Source: Flavobacterium sp. MDT1-60 (GTDB taxonomy: Bacteria; Bacteroidota; Bacteroidia; Flavobacteriales; Flavobacteriaceae). From it: a stretch of 64,000 nt of DNA. This document shows positions 38,022 through 47,048 of the stretch, piece after piece; position 1 is the first letter of the stretch; the number at the start of each line of letters is the position of its first letter. The stretch covers positions 1,240,001 to 1,304,000 of the forward strand of contig NZ_CP062159.1 of assembly GCF_014844035.1 (NCBI RefSeq). Reading direction: 5' to 3'. The translations under genes were made by a program, and so were the position numbers. The notes beneath the pieces were generated by a model. The model made no database searches, was not told the origin of the DNA, and saw nothing but the letters and a program-made list of their open reading frames with translations.

Positions 38022-39440
38022 ATGATGAAAATTAAAATATATATAGCCGTTTTTTTCTTTGGAGTTACATTTGCAAATGCACAAATAACCTCTGATGAAA
38101 ATTTTAGAAAGCCAGTTTCTGAAACCCTGAAAAAAATTGAAACTGTTTTTCATGTTACCATCAATGATGACCGAGGTTTATTAAAAGGAAAAGAATTAGA
38201 CTACGCTGATTGGAGAATTGAGCCAGGCAATCTGGCAATTTCTTTGACGAATATTTTAGCGCCTTTCGAATTGATGTATTTCAAACAACCAGACGAAACT
38301 TATATCATCAGAAAATATGAAAACCATAAAGTTTCGGTTGATAAAGGAAGAGAGCGTTTAGATTATTTGACGACTTTATATTCGAATGTTTCAGAATGGG
38401 AAACACGTAAAAAAGAAATAAAAGCCTGTATGATTACGTCATTTGGATTGGATAAAGCGCCGCCAATGCCAAAATCAAAACCTATTTTGACTCCGAAAAG
38501 AATTTACAAAGATTACAGTATCGAAAATATTGGACTGGAAATTCTGCCGGGAGTTTATGCTACAGGTTCTATTTACAAACCTTATCCTTTAAATAAAAAA
38601 GCGCCGGTAATCTTAACTCCTGATGGACATTTTGGAGATGGAAGATATAGAAAAGACGAACAATACCGTTGTGCCATTATGGCCAAAATGGGAGCAATTG
38701 TAGTGAGTTATGATTTGTTTGCCTGGGGAGAATCTTTGCTTCAGTTTCCGGAACAAACACACCGAAATAGTATTGCATCAACGGTACAAGTTTTAAGCGG
38801 AATCCGTTTATTGGATTATTTATCGACTCAAAAAAATGTAGATATGTCACGCGTTGGTGTTACGGGAGGTTCAGGCGGAGGATCGCACACGATGTTTTTA
38901 GCAGCTTTAGACGATAGAATTACGGTTTCTGCTCCGGTGGTAATGGTTTCTTCTCATTTTTCCGGTGGATGTCCTTGTGAAAGCGGTCGCGGAATTCACC
39001 TTTGCGGCAACGGAACTAACAATGCTGAAATCTCAGCCATGATGGCGCCAAAACCACAATTAATTGTTTCTGATGGAAAAGACTGGACATTGGCAGTTCC
39101 TGAATTGGAATTCCCTTTTATTCAAAGAACCTATGAACTTTATGGTAAAAAAGATTTGGTAGAAAATGCTCATTTTGCAAAAGAAGGACATGATTTTGGG
39201 GTTTCAAAACGTATGGCTTTATATCCGTTTATGGCAAAATATTTAGGTTTGGATTTGAACAAAGTTAAAAATGCAAAAGGTGAAATCGACGAATCAACTT
39301 GTGTGATTGAACCTTATGACAAATTATATGTTTTTGGAAATAAAGCGGAAAATTTGCCTAAAAATGCGCTGAAAGATATCGACAAATTATATGAAATGTT
39401 TGGAGAGAAGAATAATAAGCTTTACGAGGTTAAGAAGTAA
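38022..39440 (+). CDS. Alpha/beta-hydrolase esterase with STN-like N-terminal domain
   Basis: A 472-residue exported protein (signal about 1-20, ending ANAQ). Residues about 22-105 (VSETLKKIETVFHVTINDDRGLLKGKELDY...ISLTNILAPFELMYFKQPDETYIIRKYE) resemble the secretin/TonB short N-terminal (STN) fold. Residues about 150-430 are an alpha/beta hydrolase: the strand VILTPDGHFGDGR, nucleophile elbow GVTGGSGGGSH with Ser284, a Cys-rich loop (Cys317, Cys319, Cys328) and catalytic-type His390 in KEGHDFG. It is close to acetyl-xylan/pectin esterase-like hydrolases of PULs and probably removes acetyl or methyl esters from pectin. Fold is clear; ester type is inferred. Confidence 0.72.
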   Translation: MMKIKIYIAVFFFGVTFANAQITSDENFRKPVSETLKKIETVFHVTINDDRGLLKGKELDYADWRIEPGNLAISLTNILAPFELMYFKQPDETYIIRKYENHKVSVDKGRERLDYLTTLYSNVSEWETRKKEIKACMITSFGLDKAPPMPKSKPILTPKRIYKDYSIENIGLEILPGVYATGSIYKPYPLNKKAPVILTPDGHFGDGRYRKDEQYRCAIMAKMGAIVVSYDLFAWGESLLQFPEQTHRNSIASTVQVLSGIRLLDYLSTQKNVDMSRVGVTGGSGGGSHTMFLAALDDRITVSAPVVMVSSHFSGGCPCESGRGIHLCGNGTNNAEISAMMAPKPQLIVSDGKDWTLAVPELEFPFIQRTYELYGKKDLVENAHFAKEGHDFGVSKRMALYPFMAKYLGLDLNKVKNAKGEIDESTCVIEPYDKLYVFGNKAENLPKNALKDIDKLYEMFGEKNNKLYEVKK

Positions 39441-39447
39441 AAAAGGG

Positions 39448-39699
39448 TTGCCACGAATTGCACGAATTTTCACGAATGTAATGACGGTAATTTAATTTTT
39501 GCCACTGATTAAAATGATTAGAAGGATTTTTTTATCTCCTTAAATCTGCAAAATCTGCGAGAGTAATTTTTTCACGCAGATTTTGCAGATCTCGCAGATT
39601 TTTAATCAATGAAAAACCTTTAATCTTTGGTTAATAATTAGAGAAATTGAAATAAAAATTAAAAGAGAAATTAGTGCCAATTCGTGTAATTCGTGGCAA
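39448..39699. repeat. Three-layer nested palindrome
   Basis: The outer arms begin TTGCCACGAATTGCACGAAT (from 39448) and end ATTCGTGTAATTCGTGGCAA (to 39699). A middle layer has ATGATTAGAAGGATTTTTTT / AAACCTTTAATC-type pairing. The inner stem AAATCTGCAAAATCTGCG / CGCAGATTTTGCAGAT is around 39542-39590. All 272 bases of the gap are repeat; no gene is seen. Confidence 0.7.
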
Positions 39700-39712
39700 A
39701 AAAATATATACT

Positions 39713-42178
39713 ATGAAGTTAAGAAATAAAATAACTGCCATTTGTGTTGGAATTTTTTCCTTTGCTGCAACAGCGCAAAGCAGTAGCGACCTGAAATTAT
39801 GGTACGATAAACCCGCTGCAATCTGGAACGAAGCGCTTCCTTTAGGAAATGGTCGCTTGGGTGCGATGGTTTTTGGTGATCCGGCGGTAGAGCGTTTACA
39901 ATTGAACGAAGAAACCATTTGGGCGGGATCACCAAACAGTAATGCGCATAACAAATCGATAAAAGCTTTACCAATTGTTCGTCAGTTAATTTTTGACGGA
40001 AAATTTGATGAAGCTCAGGAATTGGCAACACAGGATATTATGTCGCAAACCAATGACGGAATGCCATATCAAACTTTCGGAAGCGTCTATATTTCTTTTC
40101 CGGGACATCAGAAATATTCCAATTATTACAGAGATTTAGATATTTCAAATGCTACGGCAAAAGTAAAATATACTGTGAATGGAGTAGAATTTACCAGAGA
40201 AATTTTGACTGCGTTTGCAGATCAGGTCATTGCGGTAAAACTTTTAGCTAATAAACCGGGACAAATTACGTGTAATGTTTTCATGAACAGTCCGATTGAT
40301 AAAACCGTTTCAGCTTCTGATGGAGATCAAATCTTGCTTTCAGGAATCGGAAGTAATTTTGAAAACCAAAAAGGAAAAGTAAAATTTCAGGGAAGACTAA
40401 TTGCCAAAAATATAGGTGGAGAAGTTTCTTCAAGCAACGGAATTTTAAGCATCAACAAAGCCGATGCCGTGACGCTTTATATTTCGATCGCGACGAATTT
40501 CAAAAATTATCAGGATATTTCAGAAGACGAAGTGGCGAAAAGTAAAGAATATTTGGCGAAAGCCGAAACCAAAGATTTTGAAACAATAAAAAAAGATCAT
40601 GTTGCCTATTATCAAAAATTCTTCAATAGAGTTTCTTTTGATTTAGGAACAAACGAATTGGCTAAGAAACCAACAAACGAACGAATCAGGGATTTCTCTA
40701 AACAATTTGATCCGCAATTAGCGAGTTTATATTTCCAATTTGGACGTTATCTTTTAATTTCAAGTTCACAACCGGGAGGTCAACCTGCGAATTTACAGGG
40801 AATTTGGAATGATATGGTGACGCCGCCCTGGGACAGTAAATACACCACAAACATAAATGCCGAGATGAATTATTGGCCGGCAGAAGTCACCAATCTTTCA
40901 GAAATGCACGAGCCTTTTATTCAAATGGCAAAAGAGTTGAGTGTTACTGGTCACGAAACAGCAAAAACTATGTATAATGCAAACGGTTGGGTTTTGCATC
41001 ATAACACAGATATTTGGCGCGTAACAGCTCCGGTAGATTCGGCTGCATCCGGAATGTGGCCTACGGGCGGTGCTTGGGTTTCTCAGGATTTATGGGAAAG
41101 ATATTTATATACCGGAGATATAAATTATTTAAAAGAAATTTATCCGATCATGAAAGGTGCGGCGGAGTTCTTTTTGGATTATATGATTGTGGACCCAAAC
41201 ACCGGTTATTTGGTAGTGGTTCCTTCAAGTTCTCCAGAAAACACACATGCCGGCGGAAGCGGAAAAGCAACAATTGCTTCAGGAACGACAATGGATAATC
41301 AATTGGTTTTTGATTTGTTTACACATGTTATCGAAGCTTCAAAATTGATTGCCCCAGATGAAAATTTCAATAAAAAGCTAAGTGAGGCCTTGGCTAAAAT
41401 GCCGCCAATGAAAATTGGAAAATACAGTCAGTTGCAGGAATGGCAAACCGATTGGGATAATCCGGAAGACAAACACAGACACGTTTCGCATTTGTACGGT
41501 TTGTTTCCGAGTAACCAGATTTCGGCAACCAAAACACCTGAATTATTTGAAGCTGCAAAGAATTCATTAAATTACAGAGGCGACGAATCTACAGGTTGGT
41601 CAATGGGATGGAAAGTGTGTTGGTGGTCCAGATTATTAGACGGAAATCACGCTTATAAATTGTTGCAGGACCAATTGCATTTGGTTACAGCAGAACAAAG
41701 AAAAGGCGGAGGAACGTATCCGAATATGTTAGATGCACATCAGCCATTTCAAATTGATGGTAACTTTGGATGTACGGCCGGAATTGCCGAAATGCTGATG
41801 CAAAGTCAGGAAGATGCGATTCATTTATTGCCGGCATTACCAAGCGTTTGGAAAGACGGAAGTATTAAAGGTTTGATTTCAAGAGGTGGTTTTGTAATCG
41901 ATATGACCTGGAAAAACAATAAAGTTTCGGAATTGAAAATTTATTCTAAAATAGGAGGCAACTGCCGTTTGAAAGTAGAGAATACTTTAACTGCCGGAAA
42001 AGGAACATCAATTAAAAAAGCAAAAGGAAAAAACACGAATTCGCTGTTTTATGATGTGGAAGTGAAGAAACCAATTATTTCAGAAAAGGCGAATTTAAAG
42101 AAAGTTGTACTGCCAAAATATAATGAATATGATGTTCAAATGAAGGCGGGGCAGACTTATACTTTTAAAGGGAATTAG
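39713..42178 (+). CDS. GH95 alpha-L-fucosidase/alpha-L-galactosidase
   Basis: An 821-residue exported (alpha/alpha)6 enzyme. The start at 39713 gives signal peptide MKLRNKITAICVGIFSFAATAQ. The ATG at 39674 starts inside the repeat and is rejected. GH95 signatures: LWYDKPAAIWNEALPLGNGRLGAMVFG (about 26-52), LQLNEETIWAGSP, NLQGIWNDMVTPPWDSKYTTNINAEMNYWPAE (about 360-391) and HVSHLYGLFP (about 590). Members are inverting enzymes acting on terminal alpha-1,2-fucose or alpha-L-galactose; the GH95 of the B. thetaiotaomicron RG-II locus is an alpha-L-galactosidase. The neighbouring GH140 and GH127 favour that specificity, but sequence alone does not decide it. Likely periplasmic. Confidence 0.9.
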   Translation: MKLRNKITAICVGIFSFAATAQSSSDLKLWYDKPAAIWNEALPLGNGRLGAMVFGDPAVERLQLNEETIWAGSPNSNAHNKSIKALPIVRQLIFDGKFDEAQELATQDIMSQTNDGMPYQTFGSVYISFPGHQKYSNYYRDLDISNATAKVKYTVNGVEFTREILTAFADQVIAVKLLANKPGQITCNVFMNSPIDKTVSASDGDQILLSGIGSNFENQKGKVKFQGRLIAKNIGGEVSSSNGILSINKADAVTLYISIATNFKNYQDISEDEVAKSKEYLAKAETKDFETIKKDHVAYYQKFFNRVSFDLGTNELAKKPTNERIRDFSKQFDPQLASLYFQFGRYLLISSSQPGGQPANLQGIWNDMVTPPWDSKYTTNINAEMNYWPAEVTNLSEMHEPFIQMAKELSVTGHETAKTMYNANGWVLHHNTDIWRVTAPVDSAASGMWPTGGAWVSQDLWERYLYTGDINYLKEIYPIMKGAAEFFLDYMIVDPNTGYLVVVPSSSPENTHAGGSGKATIASGTTMDNQLVFDLFTHVIEASKLIAPDENFNKKLSEALAKMPPMKIGKYSQLQEWQTDWDNPEDKHRHVSHLYGLFPSNQISATKTPELFEAAKNSLNYRGDESTGWSMGWKVCWWSRLLDGNHAYKLLQDQLHLVTAEQRKGGGTYPNMLDAHQPFQIDGNFGCTAGIAEMLMQSQEDAIHLLPALPSVWKDGSIKGLISRGGFVIDMTWKNNKVSELKIYSKIGGNCRLKVENTLTAGKGTSIKKAKGKNTNSLFYDVEVKKPIISEKANLKKVVLPKYNEYDVQMKAGQTYTFKGN

Positions 42179-42184
42179 GAATTT

Positions 42185-42211
42185 CCTAACAGGTTTTTAA
42201 AACCTGTTAGG
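42185..42211. terminator. Hairpin after the GH95 gene
   Basis: CCTAACAGGTTTTTAAAACCTGTTAGG, starting 6 bases after the stop, is a member of the AGGTTTT/AAAACCT hairpin family. It may act as a transcript end or processing site. Confidence 0.55.
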
Positions 42212-42236
42212 TATAATTTTTAGATAAAGAATGTCT

Positions 42237-42369
42237 GAATTGCCTCCTGCTTTAGCTGGAGGATTAAAATTTAGATTAAAGTTTTTGGCTTTAGCCGAAC
42301 TAAATATTTTGGCTAAAGCCATTCAAGGATGTATTTATTTGAACCTCCAGCTAAAGCAGGAGGCAATTC
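42237..42369. repeat. Nested palindrome with 26-bp perfect outer arms
   Basis: Outer arms 42237-42262 and 42344-42369 (GAATTGCCTCCTGCTTTAGC... / ...GCTAAAGCAGGAGGCAATTC) are perfect inverted copies. An inner stem pairs TTGGCTTTAGCC (about 42285-42296) with GGCTAAAGCCA (about 42311-42321). No gene lies between. Confidence 0.75.
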
Positions 42370-42412
42370 AAAAACAGAGTAAAAAAATAAAATTTGAATA
42401 ATAATTCTAAAC

Positions 42413-43975
42413 ATGTTACAAAATTTCAAATACAAAATAATAGCTTTCATAATCCTGATTGCAACTTTAAGCAGTTGCAAATCCGGAGCAGGCCATTCTA
42501 AAAGCACTGCTGCAATTTTAAAACAAGAAAACTTCAAACATTATGTTGATTATTTCAACACGATGGAAGACGAAAATTTAAAATTTGCGATTCCGAATGA
42601 TTCTGCATGGGCCTGGATGGAAAAAAATATTCCGTTGTTCGAATGTCCGCAGCAAAATTTTGAGGAAATCTATTATTTCCGTTGGTGGAGCGCGCGAAAA
42701 CATATCAAAAAAACACCACAGGGATATGCGATTACAGAGTTTTTGGTAGATCGTTCGTATGCGGATAAATACAATATGATCAGTTGTGCTTTGGGACATC
42801 ACATAAATGAATTCAGATGGATTCACAATCCGCAATATTTAGAAGACGACGTTCATTTATGGTTTAGAGGAAATGACGGCAAGCCGATGAAAAAACTCAG
42901 AACTTTTAGCAGTTGGACGGCTGATGCCTTGTACAATCGCTATTTGGTAAATAAAGACGATAAATTTTTATTTGATATGTATCCGGATTTGGTAGCAGAA
43001 TATGCGGCCTGGGAAGGAGACAGAAAACGTAAAGACGGTTTGTTCTGGCAATTTGATGTAAAAGACGGAATGGAAGAATCGTTAAGCGGAGCCAGAAAAT
43101 TTAGAAATGCGCGTCCAACAATTAACAGTTATATGTTCGGAAATGCAACAGCTTTGGCGAAAATAGCAAAGCTAAAAGGCGATGCTAAACAGGAAAGTAA
43201 TTTTGAAGCAAAAGCCGATACTCTTCAGAAATTAGTAGAAACAAAACTTTGGAATACTAAAAGTGAATTCTTTGAAACGTTTACAGAGAAAGATACTTTG
43301 GCGCAAGTAAGAGAAGCAATCGGATTTATTCCGTGGTATTTTAATTTGCCGCAAAAAGACAAAGGTTTTGAAAAAGCCTGGGAACAAATTAAAGATGAAA
43401 AAGGATTTTCGGCTCCATTTGGATTAACAACTGCGGAGCGTAGAAGTCCACGTTTTAGAACACATGGAACAGGAACTTGTGAATGGGATGGTGCCATTTG
43501 GCCTTTTGCGAGTTCACAAACGTTAACTGCTTTGGCCAATGTTTTGAATAATTACGATCAGAATTTTGTCGGTAAACCTGACTATTTCAAACAGCTGAAT
43601 TTGTATGTAGAATCACAATATTTTCACGGAAGACCTTATTTAGGAGAATATTTAGATGAAACCACCGGATATTGGTTAATGGGTGAAAGAGAACGCAGCC
43701 GTTATTATAATCACTCCACTTTTAATGATTTGGTGATTACAGGTTTGGTTGGTTTACGCCCGAGAGCGGATGAAAAAATAGAAGTGAATCCGTTGATTCC
43801 GCAAGAAAAATGGGATTGGTTTTGTCTGGATAATGTTTTGTACCACGGTAATATCATCACGATTCTTTGGGATAAAACGGGAGAAAAATACCATAAAGGA
43901 AAAGGATTTAGAATTTTTAAAAACGGTAAGGAAATTGCGGTTTCTGAGAAATTGGAGAGAGTGATCTCGGAATAG
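42413..43975 (+). CDS. MGH1-like glycoside hydrolase lipoprotein
   Basis: A 520-residue lipoprotein (signal ends IATLSSC, Cys22, followed by KSGAGH, a non-acidic stretch suggesting periplasmic rather than surface location). The remainder looks like an (alpha/alpha)6 barrel of the MGH1/GH63-like type: YYFRWWSARKHIKKT (about 86-100), RTFSSWTADALYNRY, GTCEWDGAIWPFASSQT (Glu357, Asp359), MGERERSRYYNHSTFNDLVITGLVGL and a short C-terminal beta segment. Acidic residues suitable for catalysis are present, but the substrate cannot be named. It sits between the GH95 and second GH78 genes and is a candidate for an RG-I or RG-II linkage not covered by the other enzymes. Confidence 0.65.
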   Translation: MLQNFKYKIIAFIILIATLSSCKSGAGHSKSTAAILKQENFKHYVDYFNTMEDENLKFAIPNDSAWAWMEKNIPLFECPQQNFEEIYYFRWWSARKHIKKTPQGYAITEFLVDRSYADKYNMISCALGHHINEFRWIHNPQYLEDDVHLWFRGNDGKPMKKLRTFSSWTADALYNRYLVNKDDKFLFDMYPDLVAEYAAWEGDRKRKDGLFWQFDVKDGMEESLSGARKFRNARPTINSYMFGNATALAKIAKLKGDAKQESNFEAKADTLQKLVETKLWNTKSEFFETFTEKDTLAQVREAIGFIPWYFNLPQKDKGFEKAWEQIKDEKGFSAPFGLTTAERRSPRFRTHGTGTCEWDGAIWPFASSQTLTALANVLNNYDQNFVGKPDYFKQLNLYVESQYFHGRPYLGEYLDETTGYWLMGERERSRYYNHSTFNDLVITGLVGLRPRADEKIEVNPLIPQEKWDWFCLDNVLYHGNIITILWDKTGEKYHKGKGFRIFKNGKEIAVSEKLERVISE

Positions 43976-44037
43976 AGTTTTTAGATGCTTCGGAGAAGTA
44001 TAATATTTATAGCAGGGTTATAACCCGAATGATAAAA

Positions 44038-44140
44038 AGCTCCAGCGGAGCGATAGAGTTTTTGCTTTTATGTCGCCCCGCTGGGGCTTAATGAACTTAT
44101 TATTATAAAATCTATAAATATATCGTCCCACTGGGACTTT
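44038..44140. repeat. GCTCC-NNNN-GGAGC mini-hairpin cluster
   Basis: GCTCCAGCGGAGC (from about 44039), GCCCCGCTGGGGC (about 44075-44087) and GTCCCACTGGGAC (about 44125-44137) are three short hairpins in the 184-bp gap. They match clusters at 6172-6318 and 58406-58579. Confidence 0.7.
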
Positions 44141-44159
44141 ATATTGTTAAAATAAAATT

Positions 44160-46910
44160 ATGAAAAAGTTTTTTTTACATACAACATTCATCATTATAGC
44201 ACTGACTTCTTTTTCGGCGAAAGCCCAAAATAAAATCAGTGTTACCAATTTGCAATGCGAAATGCTGAACAATCCTGAAGGAATTGATGTTTTAAAACCA
44301 AGATTGAGCTGGCAAATTAATGTAGATGTAAACGATGTAAAACAGACAGCTTATCAAATTTTAGTGGCTTCAACTTTAGAAAAATTAAATGCTAATAAAG
44401 CCGATTTCTGGGATAGCGGAAAAGTAGAAAGTAATGAAGCTGTCAATATTATTTACAAAGGAAAACGACTGGAAAACAGACAAGACGCGTTTTGGAAAGT
44501 TTTAGTTTGGACGAATAAAGGAGAAGTAAAATCAAATGAAAAGGCACATTTCAGCATCGGAATTTTAACCTATGCCGACTGGAAATCGACCCGTTGGATT
44601 GGATATGAAAAATTGTCGAAGGATGATAGTGTTTCTCAGTACGCGAGATTATCTGCCCGTTATCTAAGGAAAGAAATAAACCTTAAAAAACAGGTTAGAA
44701 AAGCCAAGGTTTATATCATTGGAATGGGCTTGTATGAGCTGTACATTAACGGAAATAAAATTGGCGATCAGGTTTTGGCACCCGTTCCTACGGATTACAC
44801 CAAAAATATAAAATACAATGTTTTTGATGTGACTTCGCAATTGAAAGAAGGTAAAAATATGCTGGGAACCATTTTAGGGAATGGACGTTTTTTTGCAATG
44901 CGACAGGACTATAAACCGTATAAAATAAAATCATTTGGCTTGCCAAAAATGGCTTTGCAATTGTTTGTTGAATATACGGATGGAACCCAGGATATCATCA
45001 GAACGGATGACACCTGGAAAGTAACGACTGACGGACCCATTTTGTCCAACAATGAATATGATGGTGAAGAATATGATGCCCGCAAAGAAATGAAAGGCTG
45101 GAACACGACCAATTTTGATGCTAAAAATTGGGTAAATGCCATATATGTGCAGGAACCGGGAGGTTTTTATGAAGGTCAAATGACGCCGAATATGAAAATA
45201 ATGGGTGAAGTGAAACCTATTTCTATAAAAGCTACAGCAAAAGGGACTTATATTTTAGATATGGGTCAGAATATGGTAGGCTGGCTGCAATTGAAAGTCA
45301 AAGGAAAAAGCGGAAATCAGGTCACGATGAAATTTGCGGAATCATTACAGGCTGATGGCTCTTTATATATTGCCAATTTACGCGATGCGAAAACCACTGA
45401 TGTTTATACTTTAAAAGGAGAAGGTGAAGAAATTTGGGAACCTCGATTTATATTTCACGGATTTCGTTTTGTTAAGGTTTCAGGATTCCCAACAAAACCA
45501 ACTGTAGATAATTTTATCGGAAAAGTGGTTTATGATGACATCAAAACAACCGGAACTTTCGAGTCTTCAGACGCGACAATGAACCAGATTTTCAAAAACG
45601 CCTATTGGGGAATCAGAGGAAATTATAAAGGAATGCCTATTGATTGTCCACAACGTAACGAACGTCAGCCTTGGTTGGGAGACAGAACAACGGGAGCGTA
45701 TGGCGAAAGTTTTCTATTCGATAATCAGACCTTATATGCCAAGTGGCTGGATGATATAAAAAATGCACAAACGCAGGATGGAGGATTGCCTGATGTTGCG
45801 CCGGCATTCTGGCGTTATTATGGTGATAATGTGACCTGGCCGGGAACTTATATTACGGTTGCCGATATGTTGTACCAACAATTTGCAGATCAGGAAGTGA
45901 TTAAAAAACAATATCCATACATGAAAAAATGGATGTCGTATATGGAAGAAAATTATCTGGTAAACGATTTGATGGATAAGGATAAATATGGGGACTGGTG
46001 CGTGCCGCCTGAATCGTTAGAATTAATCCGTTCAAAAGATCCGGCTCGTTTAACAGATGGCGGATTAATATCAAGCGCATTTTATTATCAGTTATTGGGA
46101 ATCATGAAAAAATTCGCCAAAATCGCGAATGCAGATACTGATATCGAACATTATAATGATTTGTCAGAAAGAATCAGTAAAGCTTTCAATGCAAAATACC
46201 TGAACACAGCAACGAACACTTATGCCAATAATACCGTAACGGCAAATGTATTGCCTTTGGCTTTCGGACTGGTTCCTGAAAATATAAAAGAGAAGGTTTT
46301 CCAGAATATGGTTCACGAAGTTGAGGTAACGAAAAACGGTCATATTAGTACGGGTGTAATCGGAACTCAATTTTTGATGCGAACCCTGACCAATTTTGGA
46401 AGAGGAGATTTAGCGTACAAACTGGCATCTAACAAAACATATCCAAGTTGGGGATTTATGGTAGAAAATGGCGCGACAACCATTTGGGAATTATGGAACG
46501 GAAACACTGCAGATCCTAGTATGAATTCTCAAAATCACGTGATGCTTTTAGGCGATTTATTGATTTGGTATTATGAAAACATGGCCGGAATCAAGAGTAA
46601 TCCTGAAACGCCTGGATTCAAACAAATTATTATGAAACCTGATTTCGAAGCGGGATTGACTTACGTAAATGCTTCCTATGAATCCATTCACGGACTAATA
46701 AAAAGCAACTGGAAGAAAAACAAAAACAATTTGCAATGGAATATCACGATTCCGGCAAACACATCGGCTTTGGTTTATTTGCCAACAACGAATATTTCAG
46801 AGGTCACTTTAAATGGTAAAAAGATAACTGCTGAAACTTATAAAAACGAAGGTACTAAACTTGTTTTAACGTTGCCTTCAGGTACTTATAATCTAAGCGT
46901 AAAGCGTTAA
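44160..46910 (+). CDS. GH78 alpha-L-rhamnosidase (second copy)
   Basis: A 916-residue exported rhamnosidase (signal about 1-22, ending AKAQ). It has the same domain order as the first copy: N-terminal fibronectin-like domain (TNLQCEMLNNPEGIDVLKPRLSW), a lectin-like sandwich with LYELYINGNKIGDQVLAPVPTDYTKNI (about 195-220), the (alpha/alpha)6 barrel from about 460, and a C-terminal beta domain ending TYNLSVKR. The active-site segment reads MPIDCPQRNERQPWLGDRTTGAYGES (about 492-517), closer to the classical GH78 pattern than the EKLGWLEE version of the first copy. ATTIWELWNGNTADPSMNSQNHVMLG-type sequence closes the barrel. It probably removes rhamnose from a different linkage than the 35109 enzyme. 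Confidence 0.9.
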   Translation: MKKFFLHTTFIIIALTSFSAKAQNKISVTNLQCEMLNNPEGIDVLKPRLSWQINVDVNDVKQTAYQILVASTLEKLNANKADFWDSGKVESNEAVNIIYKGKRLENRQDAFWKVLVWTNKGEVKSNEKAHFSIGILTYADWKSTRWIGYEKLSKDDSVSQYARLSARYLRKEINLKKQVRKAKVYIIGMGLYELYINGNKIGDQVLAPVPTDYTKNIKYNVFDVTSQLKEGKNMLGTILGNGRFFAMRQDYKPYKIKSFGLPKMALQLFVEYTDGTQDIIRTDDTWKVTTDGPILSNNEYDGEEYDARKEMKGWNTTNFDAKNWVNAIYVQEPGGFYEGQMTPNMKIMGEVKPISIKATAKGTYILDMGQNMVGWLQLKVKGKSGNQVTMKFAESLQADGSLYIANLRDAKTTDVYTLKGEGEEIWEPRFIFHGFRFVKVSGFPTKPTVDNFIGKVVYDDIKTTGTFESSDATMNQIFKNAYWGIRGNYKGMPIDCPQRNERQPWLGDRTTGAYGESFLFDNQTLYAKWLDDIKNAQTQDGGLPDVAPAFWRYYGDNVTWPGTYITVADMLYQQFADQEVIKKQYPYMKKWMSYMEENYLVNDLMDKDKYGDWCVPPESLELIRSKDPARLTDGGLISSAFYYQLLGIMKKFAKIANADTDIEHYNDLSERISKAFNAKYLNTATNTYANNTVTANVLPLAFGLVPENIKEKVFQNMVHEVEVTKNGHISTGVIGTQFLMRTLTNFGRGDLAYKLASNKTYPSWGFMVENGATTIWELWNGNTADPSMNSQNHVMLLGDLLIWYYENMAGIKSNPETPGFKQIIMKPDFEAGLTYVNASYESIHGLIKSNWKKNKNNLQWNITIPANTSALVYLPTTNISEVTLNGKKITAETYKNEGTKLVLTLPSGTYNLSVKR

Positions 46911-47048
46911 TTTGACTAATTCGGGACAGTACAGGATACATCTTTAATTTTTTAGTGTCATTTTTACACTTAATAAATATATTTTGTGCGAAAAATTATT
47001 AGTAGTGCATAAAAATTCAAAAAAAATAATCCAAAAATAAAATTAAGA

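Noticed and set aside
46970..47048. Promoter before the sialidase-fold gene (AAATATATTTTGTGCG)
   Set aside because: The spacing inside the box is one base off TAnnTTTG and no TTG lies at the right distance.
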